Of a stretch of 64,000 bases of DNA, positions 18,327-27,190 are shown one piece after another. The position numbers and the translations under genes were made by a program. The notes beneath the pieces were generated by a model, which saw only the letters and a program-made list of their open reading frames with translations, was not told where the DNA came from and ran no database searches. This DNA is from UBA11400 sp964550435 (GTDB lineage Bacteria; Bacteroidota; Rhodothermia; Balneolales; HLUCCA01). The DNA is taken from contig CAZJZI010000002.1 in NCBI GenBank assembly GCA_964550435.1, positions 1 through 64,000 of the forward strand, given 5' to 3'. Numbering within the stretch: position 1 is the first letter of the stretch; the number at the start of each line of letters is the position of its first letter.

Positions 18327-18349
18327 CCCGGCGAGCTCTGCTCGCCGGG
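18327..18349. repeat. Perfect GC-rich 10-bp hairpin directly after the terminator
   Basis: CCCGGCGAGC (18327-18336) pairs with GCTCGCCGGG (18340-18349) around a TCT loop, one base after the T-run of the preceding terminator. It has no T-run of its own. It borders the heptad-repeat patch that begins at 18350 and may be part of that element. Confidence 0.7.
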
Positions 18350-18515
18350 GGACAAGGGATAAATGAAAAGAGATAAGCGATTAGGTAGTGGGAAATGGGA
18401 AATAGGAAGTGGGACTTTGCCTGATCGCTCTTTTCTTGTCCCTTATCACCATTCAAATAGCTGTGTACTGTGCACTACAAATTCCCACACCCTACTCCCC
18501 ACTCCCTTCATTAAC
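18350..18515. repeat. Heptad-repeat patch 1 (7-bp degenerate words, opposed halves)
   Basis: Left half holds words of 7 bp such as GATAAGC, GTAGTGG, GAAATGG, GAAATAG and GAAGTGG; the right half holds related words on the other strand (CTTGTCC, CTACTCC, CCACTCC). CTGTGTA and CTGTGCA sit between. The halves are roughly reverse complements, so the whole patch could fold back. It fills most of the 343-bp interval between the terminator at 18325 and the next gene. Confidence 0.75.
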
Positions 18516-18577
18516 ATATTCATGTAGTACCAAAAGTGTTTGCGATGCGTTATCTTGAATGTCATTAATCACAAACC

Positions 18578-19294
18578 ATGTATGTTATGAAACGATTTAG
18601 TCTGTCATTATTACTCACTGGTGCTGTTGCGATAACAGGATTACATGCACAGGACAATGTTGACCGTTTTTTCATGAGTCAGCAGTTGAATTCATCAAAC
18701 AACTTAATGGCTACGTATAACGCGAACGCCGGAATCATTGATGGAACACCATTCTATAATACAACCTGGCAAAAAGGGACAATCAAAGCCACCGATGGGA
18801 ATGTATATTCCGGACTCGACCTGAAATTTGAGTCCTACAGCAGCTTGCTTATGGTGAAGTTCAAGGGCGACTCACTGATCGTATTTCCGCAGGTAATTAC
18901 AGAGTTCAATTTTGATAATAACGGTGACCCATTAGTATTCAAGAACGGATTCTATGACGAAAAACTAAAAATTGAACGCAATAGATATTTCCAGGTGATC
19001 AAAGAGGGTTACTGGTCTGCGTATAAAGATGTCAGTAAAGAACTTAAAGAGTCAGATTTTGATCCGGTGTTTCAGACCGGAAGCCGGGTAGACCAATTCG
19101 TTGACAAAGAACGATACCTTTTTGTGAATCCACAGGGTGAATGGACAGCCTTGATGCCCCGACGCCGTTCTGTAGAGAGGTTTTTCGGCGATAAGTCGGG
19201 TCAGGTGCGTGATTTTGTGCGTCAAAATGACCTAGACTATGATAATGACGATCATCTGGCGCAAATTTTTGAGTATGTAAACAGTCTTGACTGA
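18578..19294 (+). CDS. Secreted protein of unknown function
   Basis: A 238-residue protein with a signal peptide (KRFSLSLLLTGAVAITGLHAQ). The mature part is rich in beta-type sequence and charged residues (GTPFYNTTWQKGTI, DLKFESYSSLLMVKFKGDSL). I do not recognise a family. A second in-frame ATG at 18587 is an equally good start and removes MYV. It stands alone, downstream of a heptad-repeat patch, and ends at a hairpin shared with the convergent LVIVD gene. Confidence 0.75.
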   Translation: MYVMKRFSLSLLLTGAVAITGLHAQDNVDRFFMSQQLNSSNNLMATYNANAGIIDGTPFYNTTWQKGTIKATDGNVYSGLDLKFESYSSLLMVKFKGDSLIVFPQVITEFNFDNNGDPLVFKNGFYDEKLKIERNRYFQVIKEGYWSAYKDVSKELKESDFDPVFQTGSRVDQFVDKERYLFVNPQGEWTALMPRRRSVERFFGDKSGQVRDFVRQNDLDYDNDDHLAQIFEYVNSLD

Positions 19295-19321
19295 TAAGAA
19301 TCGTTAAATTTGATTTTCAAT

Positions 19322-19358
19322 AAAAAAGCCCGACTGGATATCCAGCCGGGCTTTTTTT
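19322..19358. terminator. Bidirectional terminator between convergent genes
   Basis: Six A, GCCCG, then a CTGG/CCAG stem around ATAT, CGGGC and seven T. The arms pair with one A-C mismatch. With A-run on one side and T-run on the other it can stop transcription from both the plus gene ending at 19294 and the minus gene ending at 19379. Confidence 0.85.
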
Positions 19359-19378
19359 ATAAGCTATGATGCAAGAAC

Positions 19379-21376
19379 TTAAGGTGCTAATGCACGAAGA
19401 GTCTCAGCGATCTTCATAACTTTGTCGCTGTTGCGAGTGTTTGCAGCTACTTGTTGTGCAGTGTTTGCCAGATCACTCAACAGTCGCGACTTAGCTTGAC
19501 CATTCATGGTTGCAGAACGCGTGATACCTTCGCGCATGGAATTGATGGTAGCCATATCCATTTCACGGTTACGCTCCAACTGATCGAGGTACGCGAGGGC
19601 AAGGGCTTCTGATGCTGGCCAACTGTATTTTGGCTGACCTTGAGCATTTTTATACTGCATGACTACAGTGTTAGCCGCTGCAATTTCGTTTGCAGTGATA
19701 TACTCACTAGGGGTCATTTCGAAAATATCGAGTCCACGGGCGATTTCGGAGTTGACCAAGTATCCGTTGTACCAGTAAACTGACCAGCTTCCACCAGCAA
19801 CAAGGCGCTCGTTGCTGATTGGACCACGGTCATGGTATGCAATCTCTACCGGACGAGCAGGATTTGTGTAATCAACGATTACGATTCCGCCCTGATACCA
19901 TCCCTGAACCATAATGTCGCGTCCAGGAACCGGAATCATGGATCCGTTATGTGCTACGCAGTTTTCAGTGCTGGTTTGAACAGCAGGAAGTTTGTAGTAG
20001 CTTTGGAACTCCATTTTACCTTCTTCATTGATGGTAAACACAGCGTTTGCTCCCCATTCTTTTGGATCGGTAGCACGGCATTTAGGCTGTGTTCCTCCAC
20101 CCCATTCGTCTGTGAAGATCACAACATTACCATCATTGTTGAAGGTAGCGGAGTGCCAGTAAGCAAAATTGGAGTCAGCAACGGCATCTAGGCGAGTTGG
20201 ATTCTCTGGATTACGGATGTCAAGCAGAATTCCATATCCCTCACAAGCTCCACCAGCAAGTCCCACTTCAGGATACAATGTGATATCGTGGCACTGGTCA
20301 GGTCCCAGGTTAGCGGCTTCGCTTGGACCAGCGAATTGATCGTCGATCATTGATTGTAAACGGGAACGAAGTGCAGTACTGTCTTCTGCAGTAATGGCAT
20401 CACCACCACGCTCAGTTTTGAGTCTCTCGAGGTAGTTGTTGATCAAACGATTAGGAACGATTCGCTCTGCGCCGAAGAAGTTTGCAACATATGCGCCAGT
20501 AGCTTTTGCACGTGCCAATGCAGCGATTTCTTCCGGAGCTTCGCCGTGTCGTGGAGGTGCCACCAAGTCTTCAAAAATGCGTGGAGCATTTACGATAGCT
20601 GCGGCCTGTGGATTATCCAAAGGTACCTTGATTACTTCGATACGGAATAGCGCACTGTTCGGATCTTCGCTAGGAAGTGCACTTGAACAGCCCGGAAGTT
20701 CGTCTTCTGGACGAACAGGAGCAGATCCAGAGATGTATACATACACGTTGTCGTCGTCGTTAGGATCTACCAACACCGAGTGGGTGTGTGATCCACGGCA
20801 AGTCTGTACGTTTGAAATGTACTGTGGATTTTTGATGTCGCTGATATCGAAAATACGGATACCACGCAGACGATCAGCACTCACGCGAGAATCTACACCC
20901 TGAGTACCGCAATCCAGACGACCGCTTGTGCCTTCACCGGATACGAAAAGTAGGTCGCCATAGACAGAAACGTCACTTTGAGACGCTGGGCACAGAAACT
21001 CTACTACCAATTCAGGTTGAGCAGGATTAGTGATATCCCAAACAACGAATCCATTGTAGTTACCCTGAATTACATAATTGTCCTTGAAAGCAAGGTCAGT
21101 ATTCATGGCACCCACAAAATCTTCTGGGGATGGAGTTTGGGAAACTAGTTTCAGGTTCCAGATAGCTTCTTCAGCGTCGAACAGACCAGCACCAAGACCC
21201 ACACGTGGATCAGGAGATGGCATGCTAAGTTCGGAGAGTGGTTTTAGTGTAGGCGTAGCAGGTTGTGTTGTACCTGCCATCTGAACGGCATCAGATGACG
21301 AGCATGCAACCATACCTCCAATGGCAAGTACCATGGAGGCTGACCATACCACATGTTTGAGTTTATTTAGACCCAT
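19379..21376 (-). CDS. LVIVD-repeat lipoprotein
   Basis: A 665-residue lipoprotein (lipobox GMVAC followed by SSS). Several LVIVD-type repeats are visible: YNGFVVWDITNPAQPELV, LRGIRIFDISDIKNPQYI, GILLDIRNPENPTRL and GGIVIVDYTNPARPVEI, which together suggest a beta-propeller on the cell surface or in the periplasm. The C-terminal 120 residues are helical (NTVVMQYKNAQGQPKYSW onward). The gene is 21 bp downstream of the DUF305 gene and so probably co-transcribed with it. The family has no settled biochemical role. Confidence 0.8.
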   Translation of the reverse strand: MGLNKLKHVVWSASMVLAIGGMVACSSSDAVQMAGTTQPATPTLKPLSELSMPSPDPRVGLGAGLFDAEEAIWNLKLVSQTPSPEDFVGAMNTDLAFKDNYVIQGNYNGFVVWDITNPAQPELVVEFLCPASQSDVSVYGDLLFVSGEGTSGRLDCGTQGVDSRVSADRLRGIRIFDISDIKNPQYISNVQTCRGSHTHSVLVDPNDDDNVYVYISGSAPVRPEDELPGCSSALPSEDPNSALFRIEVIKVPLDNPQAAAIVNAPRIFEDLVAPPRHGEAPEEIAALARAKATGAYVANFFGAERIVPNRLINNYLERLKTERGGDAITAEDSTALRSRLQSMIDDQFAGPSEAANLGPDQCHDITLYPEVGLAGGACEGYGILLDIRNPENPTRLDAVADSNFAYWHSATFNNDGNVVIFTDEWGGGTQPKCRATDPKEWGANAVFTINEEGKMEFQSYYKLPAVQTSTENCVAHNGSMIPVPGRDIMVQGWYQGGIVIVDYTNPARPVEIAYHDRGPISNERLVAGGSWSVYWYNGYLVNSEIARGLDIFEMTPSEYITANEIAAANTVVMQYKNAQGQPKYSWPASEALALAYLDQLERNREMDMATINSMREGITRSATMNGQAKSRLLSDLANTAQQVAANTRNSDKVMKIAETLRALAP

Positions 21377-21397
21377 AGGTAATCGTGTTCTTTTAGG

Positions 21398-22318
21398 TTA
21401 GTGATTGTGGTGAGAATTGTGGGGTGACATTGCTTCGGCTGTTGCGTCAATTTCTTGAAGCATCAGTTTCATCATCGCAATTTCGGTGACTTGCTCGGCA
21501 TAAATATCGGCCGCAAGTCTGTAAGCATCTTCGTCGTTTCCAGCACCATCGGCAGCAAACATTTCATTTACCATATAAACAGCACCCTCATGGTGACCGA
21601 TCATATAGCTAAGAAAAGCCTTATCAAATTCTACGCCCTTGACAGACGCCAGATGTTCGAGTTGTTCTTGAGTAAGCATCCCCATCATAGTGCTATGATC
21701 CATTGTGGAATGATCCATAGTTGAATGGTCCATTTCGGAACTATCTTTGGACTCATGGCCCGACATATCGTGTCCGTCGTGGGTGGATGTAGCTTTTTCT
21801 TCTGACTTCTGGTGCATGCTGTGGTCGGATTTGCTGGCAGCATCGACATGCTTGGAATGATCCATGGATCCGTGATCTTCCCCATGAGCCATGTCTTTCT
21901 TTGGCATTTCCATTTCAACAGTCATATTGAGTCCGTCGATGTGAACGATAGGCACTGGTTGTCCGCGGTCGCGAAGCCAGGTTTGCATCGTACGGATTTC
22001 GTCATATTGAGCATTGATGATGCGAGCAGCTAATTTCTGAACCTGAGTGCTTGCGTTATTATCCGGCGCCAGCCGAGACATGATCAGAGCCTGGGAGTGG
22101 TGTGGAATCATGTGCGTCATAAAGTCGACATCCGCCTGGACGAAACGCATTTTTGACTCTTGTACACGCTTGAAAAACAGGGCTTCGAGGTCGGATTTGT
22201 CCTTATTAGCTGTTTGTGCGACAACTTGTGCACTGATGCCGAATATCAAGACAAGCGCCAATAAAGTAATGTAACTCTTTGCAGTCCATATACTTGGATT
22301 AAATTTCATAGAATACAC
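21398..22318 (-). CDS. DUF305-family protein with His/Met-rich metal-binding insert
   Basis: A 306-residue exported protein (signal peptide to about QVVAQ). The DUF305 domain is seen in two parts: DFMTHMIPHHSQALIMSRLA near residue 45 and FLSYMIGHHEGAVYMVNEM near residue 235. Between them lies a segment of about 85 residues packed with His, Met, Asp and Ser, including MDHST three times in a row. The HH and H/M clusters point to copper or a similar soft metal, in line with DUF305 proteins found in metal-handling contexts; this is inference. Alternative start at 22309. First gene of a two-gene unit with the LVIVD lipoprotein. Confidence 0.85.
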   Translation of the reverse strand: MYSMKFNPSIWTAKSYITLLALVLIFGISAQVVAQTANKDKSDLEALFFKRVQESKMRFVQADVDFMTHMIPHHSQALIMSRLAPDNNASTQVQKLAARIINAQYDEIRTMQTWLRDRGQPVPIVHIDGLNMTVEMEMPKKDMAHGEDHGSMDHSKHVDAASKSDHSMHQKSEEKATSTHDGHDMSGHESKDSSEMDHSTMDHSTMDHSTMMGMLTQEQLEHLASVKGVEFDKAFLSYMIGHHEGAVYMVNEMFAADGAGNDEDAYRLAADIYAEQVTEIAMMKLMLQEIDATAEAMSPHNSHHNH

Positions 22319-22430
22319 CTCAACCGATTAAGTAGGAATTCGTGTTATATAGCAGAGTAATATAAACAATCAGATGAGTCTATCGGCAACACATTGAATA
22401 ATTTTACATAGCTATTTACAGCTTTTGCTT

Positions 22431-22500
22431 TAGAAAAGAGAGAAGAGATAAGGGAAAAGTGAATTAAAAAAGATGATAGATGAGCGATGAGGGTGGATGG
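22431..22500. repeat. Heptad-repeat patch 2 (purine-rich)
   Basis: Seven-base words AGAAGAG, ATAAGGG, AAAAGTG, then GATAGAT, GAGCGAT and GAGGGTG. It lies upstream of the DUF305 gene (minus strand) in a 338-bp interval that also contains the palindrome at 22572 and the inverted repeat at 22607. Confidence 0.6.
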
Positions 22501-22571
22501 CATTTGTATTTATTCAGTGCCAAAAGTACTGTAGCTAGATCGTAACCTGTATAAAATGTGACCTGGAAGGG

Positions 22572-22588
22572 CTGTAAACCGTTTACAG
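22572..22588. promoter_or_regulatory. Perfect palindrome CTGTAAAC-C-GTTTACAG
   Basis: Eight-base arms around one central C, shaped like a regulator operator. It lies about 250 bp upstream of the DUF305 start and downstream of the tRNA gene. Half of it (GTTTACAGTTTTC) recurs in the repeat patch near 63590, so it may belong to the heptad-repeat family instead of being an operator. Confidence 0.35.
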
Positions 22589-22606
22589 TTTTCGGTTATC
22601 GCCGAA

Positions 22607-22646
22607 TTTTTTCGCTCATTGAACAGAGTTCAATAGAGCGAAAAAA
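22607..22646. repeat. Inverted repeat, 18-bp arms with one bulge
   Basis: Left arm T6 then CGCTCATTGAAC, right arm GTTCAATAGAGCG then A6, loop AGA. The T-run is on the outer 5' side and the A-run on the 3' side when read on either strand, so it is not a normal intrinsic terminator. It follows the tRNA gene (minus strand) by 11 bp and could mark the 3' end of that transcript. Confidence 0.6.
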
Positions 22647-22656
22647 CGGCTAATTG

Positions 22657-22730
22657 TCGGGATGACAAGATTTGAACTTGCGACCCCTTGCACCCCATGC
22701 AAGTGCGCTACCGGGCTGCGCTACATCCCG
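22657..22730 (-). tRNA. tRNA-Pro(GGG)
   Basis: The minus strand folds as a 74-nt cloverleaf: acceptor CGGGATG pairs with CATCCCG, D-arm GCGCAGCCCGGTAGCGC, anticodon stem CTTGC/GCAAG with loop ATGGGGT giving anticodon GGG, and T-arm with GTTCAAATC. Discriminator base is A and the CCA end is not encoded. It begins 6 bp beyond the stop of the malic enzyme gene on the same strand. Confidence 0.95.
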
Positions 22731-22736
22731 AACTAG

Positions 22737-23954
22737 CTAAAGATACGGATCCCTGGTCACCTTATCAATAAAGGTATCCCCCTCTTGCTCGAAGCAGCGT
22801 TTTACGGCTTCGGCTACGCGGAAGGGGACATCTTTCTGAAATGGACTCGGAATGATGAGATCGGCACTTGGATTTTCGACGCTGTCGGCAATGGCCTGTG
22901 CGGCTGCCACGAACATGCTTCGGGTGAAGTTCCGAGCACGGCAGTCCAACGCACCACGGAATAGTCCCGGGAAAGCAAGCACATTGTTTATCTGATTAGG
23001 GAAGTCGGAGCGTCCGGTGGCAATGATGCGCGCACCAGCAGCTTTGGCTTCTTCAGGCATGATCTCCGGAACCGGATTAGCCATTGCGAAAATGTAAGGA
23101 TCCGGTTTCATACTGCGGACCATGTCCTGTGTGAGTACCCCAGGCGCTGATACACCTATGAACACATCCGAACCTTCCATGGCGTCGGCCAGCGTGCCTT
23201 TGCGCATCGTGCGATTGGTGATTTTAGCCATGGATTCCTTCACCGGATTCAATCCATCGCGACCTTCATGAATAATTCCCTTTGAGTCGACCATGATCAC
23301 TTCGCGCACGCCCAGATGCTGAAGCAGTTTGATGATGGCGATTCCAGCAGCGCCCGCCCCGTTGATGACAACACTCAGGTTTTCCATGGTACGTCCTGTC
23401 ACTCGATTGGCATTGATCATTCCAGCCAGGGTAACGATCGCAGTCCCGTGCTGATCGTCGTGCATCACGGGAATATTACACTCTTTCTTCAGACGATCTT
23501 CGATGTCGAAACACTGTGGTGCAGCGATGTCTTCGAGGTTGATGCCTCCAAAACTCGGGGAAATCAACTTGACGGTGCGAACGATTTCATCTGGATCCTG
23601 GGTGTCGAGAATGATCGGAATCGCATCGACTCCAGCAAAGTTTTTGAACAACACACATTTCCCTTCCATTACCGGCATACTCGCCGGAGCACCGATGTTT
23701 CCAAGTCCGAGAACCGCAGATCCGTCGCTAATCACAGCAATTGTGTTTCCTTTTGCAGTGTACTCATACGCCATGTTTTCGTCGCGCGCAATTTCCATAC
23801 ATGGAGCTGCAACGCCCGGCGTATACGCGATACTAAGATCATACTTGGTTTCGAGAGGCATTTTGGAGGTGATCGCTACTTTGCCTTTGTATTTTTTATG
23901 AGCTTCGATGGATAGAGCAGCGTAATCTGGTGACTTCTGTGTGTCGTTTGACAT
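22737..23954 (-). CDS. NAD(P)-dependent malic enzyme (short form)
   Basis: A 405-residue oxaloacetate-decarboxylating malate dehydrogenase: malate to pyruvate, CO2 and NAD(P)H. Seen are the N-terminal substrate domain (SIAYTPGVAAPC, KGNTIAVISDGSAVLGLGNI, LEDIAAPQCFDIE, MPVMHDDQHGTAIVTLAG-type segment) and the Rossmann domain (VINGAGAAGIAIIKLL). It ends after the malic domain and lacks the C-terminal phosphotransacetylase-like part of MaeB. Single gene with the start ATG at 23954; tRNA-Pro follows closely. Confidence 0.93.
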   Translation of the reverse strand: MSNDTQKSPDYAALSIEAHKKYKGKVAITSKMPLETKYDLSIAYTPGVAAPCMEIARDENMAYEYTAKGNTIAVISDGSAVLGLGNIGAPASMPVMEGKCVLFKNFAGVDAIPIILDTQDPDEIVRTVKLISPSFGGINLEDIAAPQCFDIEDRLKKECNIPVMHDDQHGTAIVTLAGMINANRVTGRTMENLSVVINGAGAAGIAIIKLLQHLGVREVIMVDSKGIIHEGRDGLNPVKESMAKITNRTMRKGTLADAMEGSDVFIGVSAPGVLTQDMVRSMKPDPYIFAMANPVPEIMPEEAKAAGARIIATGRSDFPNQINNVLAFPGLFRGALDCRARNFTRSMFVAAAQAIADSVENPSADLIIPSPFQKDVPFRVAEAVKRCFEQEGDTFIDKVTRDPYL

Positions 23955-24067
23955 AAATAATAAACGGTTTATCTGTTGATTGTAGTAATACTAAGGTCTG
24001 ATTAATCCAGTCTGGCGATATAAAACTAACTTGACCGAGGAATGCATTCTGTCGGGAGCACTCCCCT

Positions 24068-24104
24068 AAAAAACGAAAGCCCTAATATACAAAATCAGGG
24101 CCTT
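24068..24104 (-). terminator. Probable terminator of the M1 peptidase gene
   Basis: On the minus strand AAGGCCCT (24104-24097) can pair with AGGGCTTT (24083-24076), followed after CG by six T (24073-24068). It is 34 bp beyond the stop of the M1 peptidase. Confidence 0.6.
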
Positions 24105-24137
24105 CAATTTCGTTGTAAGATGTTAAAAGGAAATGTG

Positions 24138-27100
24138 TTAGAATGATTCGGAAACTCCGATTACGAAGCGGGTTCCCCACTCATCTTCTCCTGTGATGCC
24201 GTTCAGGAAGAAAGGCATGCGAACGCTTAACTGCAAGTCTTGCAGGAAGTTACTTTGTGGAGTCCATCTACTTAAGCCAGGAATCGCACTTACATCGAAG
24301 GTGAGTCCAGTACCCATGCTGGCCAGGAAGCCGTCTTCAGGGAAGTCACCGGTGTAGCCACCCATCCAGCTTTTACCCATCGCCGCGAAGAGCTCGAGCT
24401 CCAACAATCGCAGGGTTCTGTGGTCAGAAAACGGCTGCCAGGTGTTCCAGATGGTTCCCGTGACGTAGTTGTTTCCTGCGACATCTGGAGAGCCAATGCC
24501 AGGGATCGCGTAGCCAAGTAGTCCGGTACCGTCGTTGGCTACCAGATTGTACTCGGTGGTAAGGTCACGGCTGAGGTTGGCTACGGACCAGTACGCGGTG
24601 TTGCGCCATGCCTGTTCTCCGGTCGGACCCGATACCGCCCACATCCACTGGGTCGGCATCGTTTCGGACCCGGTTCCTGTCGACATCCCGAATCGGGTCG
24701 AGAACGAGTCGGACCAATTCGCCCGGTGATTCGCCGTAACGGAGAAGTATCCAGTAGCCGAGCGACGACCTTGTGATCCAGTGACCAAGTTGGTCTGGAT
24801 GCCGCTTTCGGACAGATCACCTACCAAATAGGATAGGTGTAGTCCCAAAACAGATTCATCATCGAACTGATTTTGCAGGAAGTCGATGTTGCGTGTCGCG
24901 GTGCTGTATTGATGGAAAAGTCGAACGGATAGCAATCGCGTGGTAGTCTCGCGTCGGCCCAGATCGCCGATGTACTTATTCAGAGTGAGGGACTCCTCGC
25001 CGATGCCGTAGAAGCGACGTGCCTGAAAGGTTGCCGTGGTCGCCTTCCCGAAATGCCCGAGGCGATGGGTATACGCCACGTTATAGTCGACATCCAGATT
25101 CTTGACTTCAAAATTGTCGAGGTCGCCGGTGGTCAGCATCGCGGAAACCTCCAATGCATTGTTTCCAAACAGGTAGGCACCCTGGGATGCGAATCCGAGA
25201 TGGAGTCCGGACACATCGCCGTACCACAATGCCGGACGCCAGGACACGTTGTACTCGGTCCAGCTGGTTCGTAGCGGCTGAGCATACGTGAACGAAATCG
25301 GAAACGGATGCGTGTTGTTCATGCGATTGGAGTCCATCATGCGAAGGGTCGGATCGATGACCACTTCGTCAAGCTCCTTGCCAGGGCGTTGCAGGGCAAT
25401 CGAGTAGGTTTGATCTGTCCAGCGCCATGGAGCCAAAACAGTGCGCGGAGTTGCGCCGTAAATCTGAGGTTCCTCGGGCTTGGTTCCGAGCATAAGTTGT
25501 TCTGGGATGTACAGCAGCTCCGCGGATCCATCGGTGTATCGAACCAGAATGTCGAGAGGCATGGTGGCGCGGCTCGGACGCTCAAGCTCGATTTCGAGGG
25601 CGCCGGCGTTGGTTCCAGCACGCTTGATGGCATAATCGATCGGATCGTTGGTATTCAGCGACTGATCAAAGAACCAACGCAACTGGAGTCCGCTTTCTTT
25701 TTCGGCCACACGACGAAACTCGTCCGGACCAGGATGACGGAACTTCCATTCAGCATAATATCGCTGGAGGGTGTTTTTGAGGTCATCCTCGCCCATAATG
25801 TAGCCTAATTGTCCCAAAACGACGGCTCCAAGCGTGTATGAAGCCGTTGAATAGGCGCTATTTGTGTTGAAATGGTCACTATGCGTTGTTGCAGGCTCGG
25901 CCAGCTCGTCGTTCATGAGAGACATATATCCATAGTAGCTGCCGATGGGTGTAGTCGAAGCGTTTTCGCGTCCGAACAGGTGGTTCATCGTGATTGAACT
26001 CATATACGTCGTGAAGCCTTCATCCATCCACGCATAATGCGCTTCGTTCGTGGCCAGTGACGTCTGAAACCACATATGCATCAGCTCGTGCACCATCACT
26101 CCAACCAACGAATTGAGGCTTCGGTGTCCAGTGACCAGCGTCGACATCGGATACTCCATACCGCCGTCGCCACCCTGTAGCACCGAAAACTGCTCGTACG
26201 GATACGGTCCGAGATACTCAGATAAAAACTGGATTGCGCGCACGGTGTAGTCACCCAGTTGTGACCAGGCGCGTGTTTGAGGACCCTTAACATACAGGAG
26301 GTGGACTTGTCCTCCATTTGGAACCTGATACACTTCGTGTGTGTATTCATCGTGAGCGGTCCATGCGAAATCGATCACATTTGGTGCCTTGAAATGCCAG
26401 GTCAGCTTGTTTCCGGATGGACGTTGCACTGTCATACCCGGTGTTTCGTATCCCTTGCCGATCTCCTGCGGATTCTGCAGGTATCCGGTTCCACCAAGTG
26501 TGTACGTGGAATCGATCGTGATGCGAACATCGAAATCGCTGAACGTGCCATGAAATTCACGTCCGATATACGGCGACGTAGCCCATCCCTCGCGATCGTA
26601 TCCAGCGATACGCGGATACCACTGCACCATCGAATAGCGGATTCCCTCGCGGCTATCGCGACCACTGCGACGGATCTGAAGCGGTACTTGTCCCTCGAAC
26701 GTCATGTCCATTGTAGCTTGTCCGCCCGGTGGGATCGGATCATTCAGCTCCACGATCAGCACCGTTTCCGACACCGTAAACTTCACATCGCGTCCGTTCT
26801 GTTTCAGCGACAGGATATTTTGATAGCCGATCTCGTCCTCTGACAGATGGAAAATCCGGTCACGAACCCGTCCATCCGGATCCGAAATACTACGTGAGCG
26901 CACATCCATCATGCTGTTTGGCTGAAACGCGTTGAAATACAAATGGTAGTATAGTTTATCCAGCGTATCGGGAGAATGGTTCTCATAAACCAGCTTTTGC
27001 TTCCCCTGAAACTGATTCTTCTCCACATCCATATCAACATCCATATCATACGTCGCAAACTGCTGCCAGTCGTGCGGGATGGTCTCCTGGGCGAAGGCAG

Positions 27101-27152
27101 ATGCTCCGGCCAGACCAATAAACAAAACTATAATCGAGGAAATAAAGCGCAT
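24138..27152 (-). CDS. M1-family metallopeptidase with barrel-like C-terminal region
   Basis: A 1004-residue exported protein (signal peptide to about SAFAQ). The N-terminal 600 residues are a gluzincin peptidase: GGMEYPMSTLV corresponds to the GAMEN-type exopeptidase loop, the zinc site is HELMHMW near residue 354, and the third ligand E follows after exactly 18 residues in WMDEGF. From about residue 620 the sequence changes to alternating amphipathic strands with many aromatics and short turns, ending in GVSESF, as in outer-membrane barrels. Usual M1 aminopeptidases lack such a tail. I infer a peptidase tethered to the outer membrane by its own barrel, with the C-terminal part the less certain half. 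Confidence 0.85.
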   Translation of the reverse strand: MRFISSIIVLFIGLAGASAFAQETIPHDWQQFATYDMDVDMDVEKNQFQGKQKLVYENHSPDTLDKLYYHLYFNAFQPNSMMDVRSRSISDPDGRVRDRIFHLSEDEIGYQNILSLKQNGRDVKFTVSETVLIVELNDPIPPGGQATMDMTFEGQVPLQIRRSGRDSREGIRYSMVQWYPRIAGYDREGWATSPYIGREFHGTFSDFDVRITIDSTYTLGGTGYLQNPQEIGKGYETPGMTVQRPSGNKLTWHFKAPNVIDFAWTAHDEYTHEVYQVPNGGQVHLLYVKGPQTRAWSQLGDYTVRAIQFLSEYLGPYPYEQFSVLQGGDGGMEYPMSTLVTGHRSLNSLVGVMVHELMHMWFQTSLATNEAHYAWMDEGFTTYMSSITMNHLFGRENASTTPIGSYYGYMSLMNDELAEPATTHSDHFNTNSAYSTASYTLGAVVLGQLGYIMGEDDLKNTLQRYYAEWKFRHPGPDEFRRVAEKESGLQLRWFFDQSLNTNDPIDYAIKRAGTNAGALEIELERPSRATMPLDILVRYTDGSAELLYIPEQLMLGTKPEEPQIYGATPRTVLAPWRWTDQTYSIALQRPGKELDEVVIDPTLRMMDSNRMNNTHPFPISFTYAQPLRTSWTEYNVSWRPALWYGDVSGLHLGFASQGAYLFGNNALEVSAMLTTGDLDNFEVKNLDVDYNVAYTHRLGHFGKATTATFQARRFYGIGEESLTLNKYIGDLGRRETTTRLLSVRLFHQYSTATRNIDFLQNQFDDESVLGLHLSYLVGDLSESGIQTNLVTGSQGRRSATGYFSVTANHRANWSDSFSTRFGMSTGTGSETMPTQWMWAVSGPTGEQAWRNTAYWSVANLSRDLTTEYNLVANDGTGLLGYAIPGIGSPDVAGNNYVTGTIWNTWQPFSDHRTLRLLELELFAAMGKSWMGGYTGDFPEDGFLASMGTGLTFDVSAIPGLSRWTPQSNFLQDLQLSVRMPFFLNGITGEDEWGTRFVIGVSESF

Positions 27153-27157
27153 AAGAA

Positions 27158-27190
27158 TCAGGTATGGGTTATGGGTTGTGGGAATCGTAG
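27158..27190. repeat. Heptad-repeat patch 3
   Basis: Short run of 7-bp words GGTATGG, GTTATGG, GTTGTGG directly upstream of the M1 peptidase start codon (minus strand). Small but in strict register, with the same style as the larger patches. Confidence 0.5.

Noticed and set aside
20436..20903. Plus-strand 155-codon frame opposite the LVIVD lipoprotein
   Set aside because: No start context or family resemblance; the minus strand has a full-length lipoprotein.
22607..22646. Inverted repeat after tRNA-Pro as an intrinsic terminator
   Set aside because: The T-run is at the 5' side and the A-run at the 3' side of the hairpin on both strands, so no U-tract follows the stem.
25308..25808. Plus-strand 166-codon frame opposite the M1 peptidase
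   Set aside because: Shadow of the GC-richer coding strand; no recognisable protein features, and the minus frame encodes an intact peptidase.
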